Source: an uncultured Prevotellaceae bacterium (GTDB lineage: Bacteria; Bacteroidota; Bacteroidia; Bacteroidales; Bacteroidaceae). Taken from it: a stretch of 37,748 nucleotides of DNA. Below, one piece after another: positions 16,149 through 24,024 of the stretch. Position numbers and translations under genes: made by a program. Position 1 is the first letter of the stretch. Each line of letters opens with the position of its first letter. Below the pieces are notes generated by a model. That model made no database searches. It saw only the letters and a list, made by a program, of their open reading frames with translations, and was not told the DNA's origin. The stretch spans positions 1-37,748 of the forward strand of contig CACYJV010000035.1 of the NCBI GenBank assembly GCA_902774815.1. The letters run 5' to 3'.

Positions 16149-16748
16149 ATGAAACTGATATTATCAAGTAATTCGCCCAGGCGCAAGGAACTGTTGGCAG
16201 GTCTCGACATTCCATTCGAAGTACATGTGTTGGACGGCATCGACGAGAGCTATCCAGCTGATCTTTCGAGCCATGAAGTGGCGGAATATATTGCGCAAAA
16301 GAAAGCATCTGCCTATGATGTCAGCGGCGACGAGGTGCTCATCACGGCTGATACGGTGGTTGTGCTTCATCAAGAAATACTCGGCAAACCTGCCGATGCC
16401 GACGAGGCTAAGTGTATGCTGCGCAAGCTGAGTGGCCATACGCACCACGTGATTACTGGAGTGTGTTTGAAGCGTTATGATAAATTGCATCATTTCTCCG
16501 TTACTTCTGAGGTGACGTTCAAGACGCTCTCTGAACAGGAAATCAGCTACTACGTGGAGCACTATCGGCCCTTCGACAAAGCTGGTGCCTATGGTATTCA
16601 GGAATGGATAGGCTATATCGGCGTGACAGGTCTGAAAGGTAGCTACTTCAACGTGATGGGGTTGCCCGTGCAACGCATCTACGAAGAACTGATGACGCAT
16701 TTCTCCGACTCGTCTCGCGAATGGCCAATTAATCTGGAATTGAAATAA
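16149..16748 (+). CDS. maf: Maf-type nucleoside triphosphate pyrophosphatase
   Basis: This 199-residue protein hydrolyses non-canonical or pyrimidine nucleoside triphosphates to monophosphates and pyrophosphate, keeping unwanted nucleotides out of nucleic acids. The motifs are SSNSPRR (6-12), TADTVV (67-72, with the general-base Asp68), LGKPAD (79-84) and DKAGAYGIQ, which in the YhdE subgroup points to dTTP/UTP specificity. The C-terminal GSYFNVMGLPVQ also fits. Length matches the family. It follows kdsC by 39 nt. Confidence 0.94.
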   Translation: MKLILSSNSPRRKELLAGLDIPFEVHVLDGIDESYPADLSSHEVAEYIAQKKASAYDVSGDEVLITADTVVVLHQEILGKPADADEAKCMLRKLSGHTHHVITGVCLKRYDKLHHFSVTSEVTFKTLSEQEISYYVEHYRPFDKAGAYGIQEWIGYIGVTGLKGSYFNVMGLPVQRIYEELMTHFSDSSREWPINLELK

Positions 16749-16782
16749 AACATTAACATAAATAATTAAAACAAAGGGAATT

Positions 16783-17001
16783 ATGACAACTGTTATCATT
16801 ACCATTGCATTCCTTATCTGTCTTGCACTTTGTGGTTGGACAGTGGCAGAGCTGAAGGCTAACCATTGCATATACGAGCATAACGAAGAGGAAAAGGCTG
16901 CAGAAGAAAAGGCTGCAGAACTAATCCAGAAAAACGGTTACCATGAGTTGAACATAAAGGACGTCATCGCAACCATCAGCACGAAGGGCTTTAAGGCATA
17001 A
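16783..17001 (+). CDS. Small single-span membrane protein of unknown function
   Basis: This 72-residue protein has one N-terminal hydrophobic helix (about 3-22, TVIITIAFLICLALCGWTVA), a charged helix with the repeated KAAEEKAAE, and a short C-terminal domain. A good ribosome-binding stretch (AAAGGGA) lies before the ATG, and a hairpin terminator follows 54 nt past the stop, so it looks like a real last gene of the operon. It would sit in the inner membrane with the charged part in the cytoplasm. I do not recognise a family. Confidence 0.7.
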   Translation: MTTVIITIAFLICLALCGWTVAELKANHCIYEHNEEEKAAEEKAAELIQKNGYHELNIKDVIATISTKGFKA

Positions 17002-17054
17002 GATGCTATACTATTCAAATCTCATTTGATTTATTGTACATAACTCTTCTTATT

Positions 17055-17090
17055 ACGTAGTATTATAATAATGCTACGTTTATATATTTT
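17055..17090 (+). terminator. Terminator of the plus-strand operon
   Basis: ACGTAGTATT (17055-17064) pairs with AATGCTACGT (17070-17079), with one G-U pair and a 5-nt loop, followed by TTATATATTTT. It is AT-rich but well placed. Confidence 0.65.
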
Positions 17091-17182
17091 GTCGATTTTC
17101 AATCGATTACAGACGAATAGTTTGTCGTGGCGTCTGTTCATGTAATTAAACATAATAAATACTCTTATTAAGTTACAGAGAA

Positions 17183-17293
17183 GCCCTTTCTATTTATCAT
17201 AAATATTGTATTTGGCTGTATTTGCATATATTTAGCACTTTTCAAACATAATGGGCATTATGATAAATAATATAATTAGAGAAAAGAAAGGGC
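17183..17293. repeat. Interrupted inverted repeat in the gene-free stretch
   Basis: GCCCTTTCT-ATTTATCATAA (17183-17202) is mirrored exactly by TTATGATAAAT (17258-17268) and AGAAAGGGC (17285-17293), with 16 extra bases inserted in the right arm. The right end merges into the terminator of the sialic acid operon. The rest of 17001-17359 is AT-rich, with no gene visible. Confidence 0.55.
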
Positions 17294-17313
17294 AGATTTA
17301 TTACATCTGCCCC
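17281..17313 (-). terminator. Terminator of the sialic acid operon
   Basis: On the minus strand GGGCAGAT pairs with ATCTGCCC around a 7-nt loop and is followed by TTTCTTTTC. It lies about 46 nt past the epimerase stop codon. Confidence 0.75.
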
Positions 17314-17358
17314 ATTTAGTATCTCATTGGAAAGAACAGCAAGAGTATATTAAGAACT

Positions 17359-18540
17359 CTAACTTTTCAGGATTTCGTGGCAGAGTTCAAAGGATTTTAC
17401 CATCATGCGAGGAATATGGAAAGGTCCTTTGAAGAGATTTCCTTTGGCTGGTTGCGCAACAGTACCATCACGATGCAGGTAGCCATACCACTCACCAAAC
17501 TCGCTGTCAGGGAAATGTTTGTAAGTCCAATCGCTGATTAGTTCATGCCGCTGCCGATACTTCTCATCGCCAGTAGCCAGATATGCGTACAACGAAGCAA
17601 TAATCGCCTCACATTGTGGCCACCAGAACTTCATGTCTTGTGAATAGTCCTGAGGAGGAAGGTTCTTGCAATCGCGGAAGTTGATGATGCCTCCATATTG
17701 CTCGTCCCATCCCCAGTCCCACGACCAGTCGAAGATCTGAAGGGCAAGTTGCTTCAAAGACTCATCCCATCCACGCACTCTCGATTCCTCCATGATGAAC
17801 CATGAAGTTTCAATACAATGACCGGGATTGATGGTACGCGTCAGGTTCGTGTCGATAAACTCGCCATTTGGTCCTACCGTTTCAAGCAGACACTTAAACT
17901 CTGGATGAATGAAATAGCGGCGCAACTTGTCGATGCTCTCATCAATCTGCTGCGTCAGCTTGGGGTCGTTGATGACTGTACGAATTCGTGAGCCCACGTT
18001 AATGAGGATCATCACGATGGAATGGCCCTGCAACTGAACGCTTGACTCAAACTTATCAGGCAAGAATCCAGGTGTCGCAAGGAAACGTTGCGTGTTCTCG
18101 AATATCTTCAAGGCCTTCTGCGCATAGCTCATGTCGCCCGTAGCCAACGCATACTCAGACATAGCAATAGCTGCAAACGTCTCAGAAAAGACGTACCGGC
18201 GCTTACGAAGTGGCCGTCCGTCGGCAGTAATGGAGAAGTACATGTGCCCTTCTGAGTCGAAGCAATATTTCTCAATAAAGTCAAGCGTGCTTTTAGCAGC
18301 ATCGAGCCATTGCTGGCGACGCTCCACATGGTTGTAGGCAAAGGCACATACAAAAGCGAAACGTCCCTGAAACCAGACCGACTTAGTGGTGTCCATGAGA
18401 CTTCCATCGCGGTTCAGGCAAGTAAACACTCCCCCATTCTTCTGGTCCCAACCATGCTCCATCCAGAATGGCATGATGTTGTTGAGCAAGTCGTCCGTAT
18501 ATCTGTCTGCCCAATCTTGGAAGTATTGTTTGTCTATCAT
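17359..18540 (-). CDS. N-acylglucosamine 2-epimerase (AGE family)
   Basis: This 393-residue (alpha/alpha)6-barrel enzyme interconverts N-acetylmannosamine and N-acetylglucosamine, the second step of sialic acid use. Family features are the opening helix with FWMEHGWDQKNGGVFTCLNRDG, the FSETFAAIAMSEYALATG segment (118-135), the PGHCIETSWF motif with a catalytic-type His241, KFWWPQCEAI, and GEWYGYLHRDG near the C-terminus. The length (390-400) matches. It follows the lyase gene by 28 nt, which fixes its likely substrate. The AGE-type epimerase is used in Bacteroides nan loci in place of the NanE (ManNAc-6-phosphate) route. Cellobiose 2-epimerase is a relative, but the neighbour argues against it. 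Confidence 0.88.
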   Translation of the reverse strand: MIDKQYFQDWADRYTDDLLNNIMPFWMEHGWDQKNGGVFTCLNRDGSLMDTTKSVWFQGRFAFVCAFAYNHVERRQQWLDAAKSTLDFIEKYCFDSEGHMYFSITADGRPLRKRRYVFSETFAAIAMSEYALATGDMSYAQKALKIFENTQRFLATPGFLPDKFESSVQLQGHSIVMILINVGSRIRTVINDPKLTQQIDESIDKLRRYFIHPEFKCLLETVGPNGEFIDTNLTRTINPGHCIETSWFIMEESRVRGWDESLKQLALQIFDWSWDWGWDEQYGGIINFRDCKNLPPQDYSQDMKFWWPQCEAIIASLYAYLATGDEKYRQRHELISDWTYKHFPDSEFGEWYGYLHRDGTVAQPAKGNLFKGPFHIPRMMVKSFELCHEILKS

Positions 18541-18568
18541 AAAGCTTTTATTTTCAATAATTTACACG

Positions 18569-19486
18569 TTAAAACCTATTGCAACGCTCGAAGAATCCAA
18601 TAGCTTCCAATTCTGCCTTCATATTGAGTTCTTCCTCATCGGTCATGTTACGGAAAGGAATGCGGTTTGGACCGAGGTCTAGTCCGATGAGTTTCATGAT
18701 GCGCTTGCCACCGACGATGTTTCCACGATAACGGCATATGACGTTGATGACCTCCTGCGAGAAGTTCTGCTTTTCACGAGCCGTAGCCAGGTCTCCCCTA
18801 CTCCACGCTTCGATGATACCCACCAGTTCGCGGCCATTATAGTTGGTCGTTCCTCCAATGCCGCCCTGAGCACCACCTTGCGCAAGACTGGGCAGTATAG
18901 TTTCGTCCTGTCCGTGCAACATGTCGTACTTTCCATCCTTGTAGAGCCGGCATTGGTTGTACTCATAGAGGCTCTCGAACGTGTACTTGATGCCTGCAAA
19001 GTTAGGAATACGCCCATCGACAGCCTTCAGCAATTCGAGCATGGGCAAGTAGACACCGTTAAAAGCAGGGATATGATAGTAGTAGAAAGGCAGTTCAGGT
19101 GCTGCAGAGGCAATCTCCTCGCAGTATTTAACCAGTTCCTCGATGCGACCGATGTGCGGGAAAGGTGGAGCCATGCTACCTATTCCCCATGCGCCATGAG
19201 CCTGTGCATGCTCTGCCAACCGACGACTCTCACGCAGACAGCAACTGCCCACGTGTACGATGACCTTAAAGCCAGCAGGAACAACGCTCAACCAATGTTC
19301 GGCCAACTGCATCCGCTCTTCGGTAGTGAGCATGTAGCCCTCTCCAGAAGAACCGTTGATGAACACTCCTTTCAGTCCGTTTTTCTGCAACATGGCAGCA
19401 TAGGCCCCAATAGGCTCCAGATTCACGTCGCCATTCGGATGGAACGGAGTGAACGGAGCATCGATAAGACCAACAATCTTTTCCAT
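18569..19486 (-). CDS. nanA: N-acetylneuraminate lyase
   Basis: This 305-residue class I aldolase of the DHDPS/NAL family splits N-acetylneuraminate into N-acetylmannosamine and pyruvate. It has GSSGEG (45-50), which binds the pyruvate carboxylate, Tyr137 in YYYHIP, and the Schiff-base Lys167 in FAGIKYTF. GSSGEG, in place of the GSTGE of dihydrodipicolinate synthases, and the epimerase next door support the lyase reading. In Bacteroides the same enzyme is often called nanL. No sialidase, transporter or regulator lies beside it here. It begins 45 nt after the NAD synthetase gene, and no convincing own promoter was found. Confidence 0.92.
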   Translation of the reverse strand: MEKIVGLIDAPFTPFHPNGDVNLEPIGAYAAMLQKNGLKGVFINGSSGEGYMLTTEERMQLAEHWLSVVPAGFKVIVHVGSCCLRESRRLAEHAQAHGAWGIGSMAPPFPHIGRIEELVKYCEEIASAAPELPFYYYHIPAFNGVYLPMLELLKAVDGRIPNFAGIKYTFESLYEYNQCRLYKDGKYDMLHGQDETILPSLAQGGAQGGIGGTTNYNGRELVGIIEAWSRGDLATAREKQNFSQEVINVICRYRGNIVGGKRIMKLIGLDLGPNRIPFRNMTDEEELNMKAELEAIGFFERCNRF

Positions 19487-19531
19487 AGATTTCTTTATTT
19501 AGGTTTTACTTAGATTTCCTGATGCGAGACA

Positions 19532-21487
19532 TCACAACGATTCACACTCTTTCAGCCAGATATTGCTCGAAGCATCGCTGGGCATACGCCAGTCACCACG
19601 TGGCGAAAGGCTGACGCTGCCCACCTTCGGTCCATCAGGCAGACACGAACGCTTGTACTGCTGAGCAAAGAAACGGCGCAGGAAAGTCTTCAGCCAATGC
19701 TTGATGGTGTCGTCGTCGTAACGACCTGCTGCTTCATCGTGACCATCGAAGGCCTTTCGAGCAAGCAGATACAACTTGGCAGGACTGAAACCAAAGCGAA
19801 GGAAATAATAGAGGAAGAAGTCGTGCAACTCGTAGGGGCCCACGAGATCCTCGGTCTTCTGCTTGATCTGCCCATTCTCATCGGCAGGAATCAGCTCAGG
19901 ACTAATGGGTGTGTCGACGATATCGAGCAAAATGTCGGAAGCCTCAGTGCGCGCCACATAACGCACAAGGTGCTTGATGAGTGTCTTGGGCACGCTGGCA
20001 TTGACGCCATACATCGACATGTGGTCGCCATTGTAGGTCGCCCATCCCAAAGCAAGTTCCGAGAGATCGCCTGTGCCGATGACCATGCCACCCACCTGAT
20101 TGGCAATATCCATCAGAATCTGAGTACGCTCGCGAGCCTGAGAGTTCTCGTAAGTCACGTCATGGACAGATGCATCGTGGGCGATGTCCTCGAAATGCTG
20201 TGTGACAGCCTTGGCAATACTGATTTCGCGAATGCTCACACCCAACTTTTCCATCAGCGCAATGGCATTATGGTAGGTGCGGTCGGTGGTGCCAAAGCCT
20301 GGCATGGTGATGCCCCAGATGCCCTTTCGGTCGAGTTCCAGCTTGTCGAATGTTCTCACGCAGACCAGCAGAGCCAGCGTTGAGTCGAGTCCGCCGCTGA
20401 TACCCACCACCACTTTCGACGAGTTGGTGTGGACGAGTCGCTTGGCCAGTCCCATCGTCTGGATGTTGAGTATTTCCTCGCAGTCGCGCTCCATGTTCTC
20501 GCTGTTGGGAATAAATGGCAACGGGTTGACCATGCGTTCAAAGATGAAGTCGCGCGGGGTGTAGGAACGGCAATTCGTAATGCTGATGGACTCATTGTTG
20601 TTCTGCAGGTCGAACTTCAAGTTGCGCAAAGCGTTTACATAGGTCGAATTAGTGCGACGTTCAGAACGCAGACGCTCAATGTCAATCTGCGTAGTAACCA
20701 TCTGGCTCTCCAGGGCGAAGCGTTGTCCTTCGGCAAGCAGTTGTCCATTCTCATAGACCAGTGCATTACCTCCATAGACCACGTCCTGTGTGGATTCCCC
20801 AAAGCCCGAGCTGCTGTAGACGTAGCCCGTCATGGTGCGTGCACTCTGCTGTGCCAACAGCGACTTCAGGTAGTTGTGCTTGCCAGCCAGCTCATCGCTC
20901 GACGACAGGTTGAAGACGATGTCGGCTCCAGCCAGCGCCAGCGTGTTGCTGGGAGGCGTGGGTGCCCAGACGTCCTCACAAATCTCGATGCCGAAGAGCA
21001 CGTTGTCGCAGGTACGGAAGAGCTGAGCATGCGGACTCACCGTTATGGTATTGCCGGCAAAGCGGATGGTCGTTGGCCTCAGGTCTTGCGACGAGGCAAA
21101 CCAACGCTTCTCGTAGAACTCGCTGTAGTTGGGCAAATAAGTCTTCGGCACGATGCCCAACAGCTGTCCTTTCTGGATGACGGCTGCACAGTTGAGCAGC
21201 AAATCGCCCACAATGATGGGCAGTCCGACGATGGCGATGATGTCGAGCTGACGGGTAAAGTCAAGCAGCGTCAATACACCAGCTTCGGCAGCATCTAGGA
21301 GCAGGCTCTGGCGGAACAGGTCCTGACAGGTGTAGCCTGTGATAGAGAGTTCAGGGAAGACAATTACTTCGACGCCCTTGCCCTCGGCTTGTGCGATGAT
21401 GGTCTCTATTTGCTGAAGATTGTAGGCGGTATCGGCCACCTTTACGGTAGGCACAGCCGCAGCTACTTTGATGAATCCGTGTTGCAT
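19532..21487 (-). CDS. nadE: Glutamine-dependent NAD(+) synthetase
   Basis: This 651-residue two-domain enzyme makes NAD from nicotinate adenine dinucleotide, ATP and glutamine. The N-terminal nitrilase-type glutaminase has the triad Glu46 (FPELS), Lys115 (PKTYLP) and Cys170 (EICEDVW). The C-terminal ammonia-dependent synthetase has the ATP pyrophosphatase loop SGGLDST (364-370) and GTGDLSELALGWATYNGDHMS, and ends in the PKVGSVSLSPRGDWRMPSDA region. The size matches the long bacterial form. It starts 56 nt after the Smr gene, with three copies of AACCCCAT in the gap. Confidence 0.97.
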   Translation of the reverse strand: MQHGFIKVAAAVPTVKVADTAYNLQQIETIIAQAEGKGVEVIVFPELSITGYTCQDLFRQSLLLDAAEAGVLTLLDFTRQLDIIAIVGLPIIVGDLLLNCAAVIQKGQLLGIVPKTYLPNYSEFYEKRWFASSQDLRPTTIRFAGNTITVSPHAQLFRTCDNVLFGIEICEDVWAPTPPSNTLALAGADIVFNLSSSDELAGKHNYLKSLLAQQSARTMTGYVYSSSGFGESTQDVVYGGNALVYENGQLLAEGQRFALESQMVTTQIDIERLRSERRTNSTYVNALRNLKFDLQNNNESISITNCRSYTPRDFIFERMVNPLPFIPNSENMERDCEEILNIQTMGLAKRLVHTNSSKVVVGISGGLDSTLALLVCVRTFDKLELDRKGIWGITMPGFGTTDRTYHNAIALMEKLGVSIREISIAKAVTQHFEDIAHDASVHDVTYENSQARERTQILMDIANQVGGMVIGTGDLSELALGWATYNGDHMSMYGVNASVPKTLIKHLVRYVARTEASDILLDIVDTPISPELIPADENGQIKQKTEDLVGPYELHDFFLYYFLRFGFSPAKLYLLARKAFDGHDEAAGRYDDDTIKHWLKTFLRRFFAQQYKRSCLPDGPKVGSVSLSPRGDWRMPSDASSNIWLKECESL

Positions 21488-21498
21488 GTTGGAACGAA

Positions 21499-21531
21499 AT
21501 GGGGTTTTTATGGGGTTACTTGAATGGGGTT
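21499..21531 (-). repeat. Three short AACCCCAT copies before nadE
   Basis: The minus-strand octamer AACCCCAT appears at 21499-21506, 21510-21517 and 21524-21531, at 11- and 14-bp steps, directly upstream of the nadE start. It could be an operator-like site or simple slippage; nothing decides between these. Confidence 0.35.
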
Positions 21532-21543
21532 GTTTCTTTATGT

Positions 21544-22704
21544 TTACTTGATGGTGATCTGCGTGGCGCCGTAGCCATACTCCTGGAAAGAAGCGTCCTG
21601 ATAGGTATACGACTTATAGCGATAGCGCAGGTCATTGATGAGTGCCTGGCGCAGCACGCCCTCGCCCTTGCCGTGGATGAAGATGATGCGGCGTCCCTTC
21701 TCGTTGCTATGCTCGGCCAACGTCTTGCGGAACTTGTCGAGCTGATAGTTCAAGATGTCCATCGACGTCATGCCAGCCGTCGTGTCTAACAGTGCATCGG
21801 CATGTAGGTCGACAACAACAACATCCTCATCGCCCTTGCGACGGGTAATGACCTGAGGACGGCGAGCTACCCGAGTCTTGTCGGCAGGTTCCGTATGGTA
21901 CATCTGCTCCTTCAGCCGCTGGGCATCAAGCACGAGGGGACGCGTCACGCGGTCGTTCTCGATGATGGTGTAGAGTAAAGCCGGCTGCTCGAAGAACTCG
22001 TTCTCCTCGAATGTGTGCAGCTTATAGAACTTCACGCCATCGATACGGAATTGTACATCTGTAGTAGGCTTCAGCGTGAAAGGCTTCTCACGCTTATAGG
22101 CTGTCATCTGTATGGCAACACGATCGAGTGTGTTCAGTTCCTCGCGCCCGAATTCCTCGATGAACTCCTTGGTATTTGGCTCCACCTCGCCCTGCCAGCG
22201 CAGCGTCCAGCTGTTACCCTCAGCCACCAGATAGATGCAGTTCAGGTAGTAGTTGCTGTCGTTGACCAGATAGGTTTCGAAACGCGTATGGGTGACCTCC
22301 TTGATGTCGATGGGCACAAAGGCCAGATAGGCCGACAGCTGGTTGCCGCCCTTGCGCTCCTCGACGGGTGGGCGGAACGTCACCTTCGAGTAGTCAATCT
22401 CGTCGGCTTTGCCACCCTGCCCTGCCCCACTCTCGCGGGCACCACGCTCGGCATCATCCTCACCATCGCGCATCAGGGCCTTGATGGAACGTCCGTCGCT
22501 CGAGGCTCGTTGCTCCTTGGCCTTGGCATTCACAACGTTTGTCGTGCTATAGTCCTCGTTGCCGATGACCACGACATCGGTCATCAGCATGGGAATCTCA
22601 AATCCGTCCTCGTCTTCAACAAGAACGATGTTCTTGCCTTGGAAACCACTCACGGTACCTCCGCCAGTCTCGTGCAAGAACCTAACTTTATCGCCTTTCT
22701 TCAT
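21544..22704 (-). CDS. DUF2027 and Smr-domain protein
   Basis: This 386-residue protein of the Bacteroidetes type has an N-terminal small beta domain (MKKGDKVRFLHETGGGTVSG), a middle DUF2027-like beta region (about 120-260) with LSAYLAFVPIDIKEVTHTRFETYLVNDS, and a C-terminal Smr domain (about 305-386) with VDLHADALL and IIFIHGKGEGVLRQAL. The HGKGEGVL motif is the Smr signature associated with nucleic-acid nicking or binding (as in MutS2 and SmrA/B). It may act on RNA or DNA, but the role is unknown. It carries its own promoter, inside the dispersed repeat at 22713-22783. Confidence 0.88.
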   Translation of the reverse strand: MKKGDKVRFLHETGGGTVSGFQGKNIVLVEDEDGFEIPMLMTDVVVIGNEDYSTTNVVNAKAKEQRASSDGRSIKALMRDGEDDAERGARESGAGQGGKADEIDYSKVTFRPPVEERKGGNQLSAYLAFVPIDIKEVTHTRFETYLVNDSNYYLNCIYLVAEGNSWTLRWQGEVEPNTKEFIEEFGREELNTLDRVAIQMTAYKREKPFTLKPTTDVQFRIDGVKFYKLHTFEENEFFEQPALLYTIIENDRVTRPLVLDAQRLKEQMYHTEPADKTRVARRPQVITRRKGDEDVVVVDLHADALLDTTAGMTSMDILNYQLDKFRKTLAEHSNEKGRRIIFIHGKGEGVLRQALINDLRYRYKSYTYQDASFQEYGYGATQITIK

Positions 22705-22712
22705 ATCGACTA

Positions 22713-22783
22713 CAAAGTTACTAAAAATCGAGTGCAGAACAAAAGAAACTCGTTTCTTTTTTTGCCGAGATGCAATAACTTCG
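22713..22783 (-). promoter_or_regulatory. Dispersed repeat carrying the Smr gene promoter
   Basis: TTTG (22740-22743) lies exactly 19 nt from TAACTTTG (22713-22720). The whole 71-bp stretch matches the copy next to rnpB (37251-37322) with few changes. Shared blocks include GCAGAACAAAAGAAACTCG and the later CCGAGATG. It is a mobile-looking or duplicated promoter module used by this gene. Confidence 0.75.
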
Positions 22784-22813
22784 CAACAATACTCTCTTTT
22801 CTTCTACATATAT

Positions 22814-22846
22814 ATGTAAACTATCCGCAGATAAATCCACGGATAG
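22814..22846 (-). terminator. Terminator of the predicted outer-membrane protein gene
   Basis: CTATCCGTGGA pairs with TCTGCGGATAG (11 bp with wobbles, TTTA loop) on the minus strand. The tail is TTTACATATAT, so it is weak in T. Confidence 0.55.
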
Positions 22847-22887
22847 GTATAAGAGACTATTCAAACGTCAGGATGAAGATTTCGCTA

Positions 22888-23493
22888 TTAGAACTTGTAG
22901 CGTACACCCAGAAGAGCGATGCCCTGTTCGCCAGTTCCCAGCTCAAGGAAACCGCGTAGTTGCGTTCCGCCAGCCTCGACGCCGATGACCGACACCTGCC
23001 AGTTAACGTGCAAACCGTTCTCGCTGAAGTCTTTCTTGTCATCTGCGTAGTAATCAATCTTTTCGCTGCGTAAGGTTGCACCTATGGCAAGCTTCGTGTA
23101 AAGGCCAAAATACTGGCGGCGGAGCCAGTCAAACTTCACGGCAGGCATTAGAGTCGTATAGTGATTCGTAATCTTGCCGTCTTTGGTTTCCTTCTTTTTG
23201 CTAAAATACATATCCTCGCTCATCTGGCCATAGGCGATGATGCCACCAACGCCGATCCATGGTTTCAGGTGGTAGAAGTACTCAGCAGAAATGGGGCCGA
23301 AGAACTTTTCGTTGTCGGTAGAGACTCCCACCAAGGCCTCGCCAATTTTTTCAAACCCAGTAATGATGTCGGAATTCGACAAGCCTCCAAGGCTGATTGC
23401 AATTTCTTGCTTGTGTTCATCATAACTGTTCTGTGCGTTCATGTTCGTTGTTGCCATCATAGCGACGACAAGACAAAATAGAATCTTTTTCAT
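22888..23493 (-). CDS. Predicted small outer-membrane beta-barrel protein
   Basis: This 201-residue protein has a signal peptide (MKKILFCLVVAMMATTNMNAQ) and alternating hydrophobic and polar segments consistent with about 8 beta strands, including EYFYHLKPWIGVGGIIAYGQM and FDWLRRQYFGLYTKLAIGATL. The last residues GIALLGVRYKF end in Phe, as outer-membrane barrels do. OmpW/OmpX-like porin-related families are possible, but no family is recognised. A -7 box at 23602-23610 and a terminator at 22814-22846 suggest it is transcribed alone. Confidence 0.7.
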   Translation of the reverse strand: MKKILFCLVVAMMATTNMNAQNSYDEHKQEIAISLGGLSNSDIITGFEKIGEALVGVSTDNEKFFGPISAEYFYHLKPWIGVGGIIAYGQMSEDMYFSKKKETKDGKITNHYTTLMPAVKFDWLRRQYFGLYTKLAIGATLRSEKIDYYADDKKDFSENGLHVNWQVSVIGVEAGGTQLRGFLELGTGEQGIALLGVRYKF

Positions 23494-23601
23494 AAGCCTT
23501 AATTATTGATTATTTATTTGATTGATTTAGTTTTGGATGAATTTTTCTGTCAAACTTGAAACTGTAGCGAAATTATTTGCTATTGTTGTTTCGTAAGATG
23601 T

Positions 23602-23610
23602 GCAAAGTTA
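23602..23610 (-). promoter_or_regulatory. -7 box (TAACTTTGC) for the beta-barrel protein gene
   Basis: TAACTTTG matches the consensus; no TTTG is visible at 19-20 nt upstream. It would give a leader of about 100 nt. Confidence 0.5.
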
Positions 23611-23690
23611 CGAAATAAAAACTAAATGGGAAAGCATTTCCGCATTATTTTGATAATAGACAGAAAAAGCCAAATGGCTATTGATTCTCC

Positions 23691-23934
23691 AAAGCGGCAC
23701 TTCGAAGCACGAGGAGTCATGCTCTTGTACCTAAGGAGTGATACTCTTGTACCTACGGAGTGATGCTCTTGTATCTACGGAGTAATGCTCCTGAGGTGAA
23801 GGAGCTATGCTCTGTTGCTTACGGAGCTATGCTCTGTTGGCTGTAGAGCTATGCTTTATTGGGGTATAAAGCTATGCTTTACAGGGGTAAAAAGCTATGC
23901 TTTATCGGCAAGAAAGCAGTGCTTTTGGGTTGAA
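23691..23934. repeat. 22-bp tandem hairpin array, locus B (11 units)
   Basis: Units start at 23691, 23713, 23735, 23757, 23779, 23801, 23823, 23845, 23868, 23891 and 23913, so the step is 22 bp nine times and 23 bp twice. Each unit opens with a hairpin core (GGAGC-TAT-GCTCT or AAAGC-TAT-GCTTT) and a spacer such as TGTACCTAC or ATTGGGGTA. The left units have G/C-type arms (GGAG...CTCT) and the right units A/T-type arms (AAAGC...GCTTT). No gene lies within, and the array sits 3' of the OB-fold lipoprotein gene beyond its terminator. Confidence 0.88.
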
Positions 23935-23950
23935 TAGGCATAACTTTACC

Positions 23951-23994
23951 AAAAGGAAAAGGGCCACCCTGAAGCGTTATGCTCAGGGTAGCCC
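23951..23994 (-). terminator. Terminator of the Oar/OB-fold operon
   Basis: On the minus strand GGGCTACCCTGA pairs with TCAGGGTGGCCC (one mismatch), followed by TTTTCCTTTTGG. The loop resembles the 22-bp array unit. Confidence 0.8.
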
Positions 23995-24024
23995 ATTGCT
24001 ATTGAATAACTCTTAGAAAGAGTA

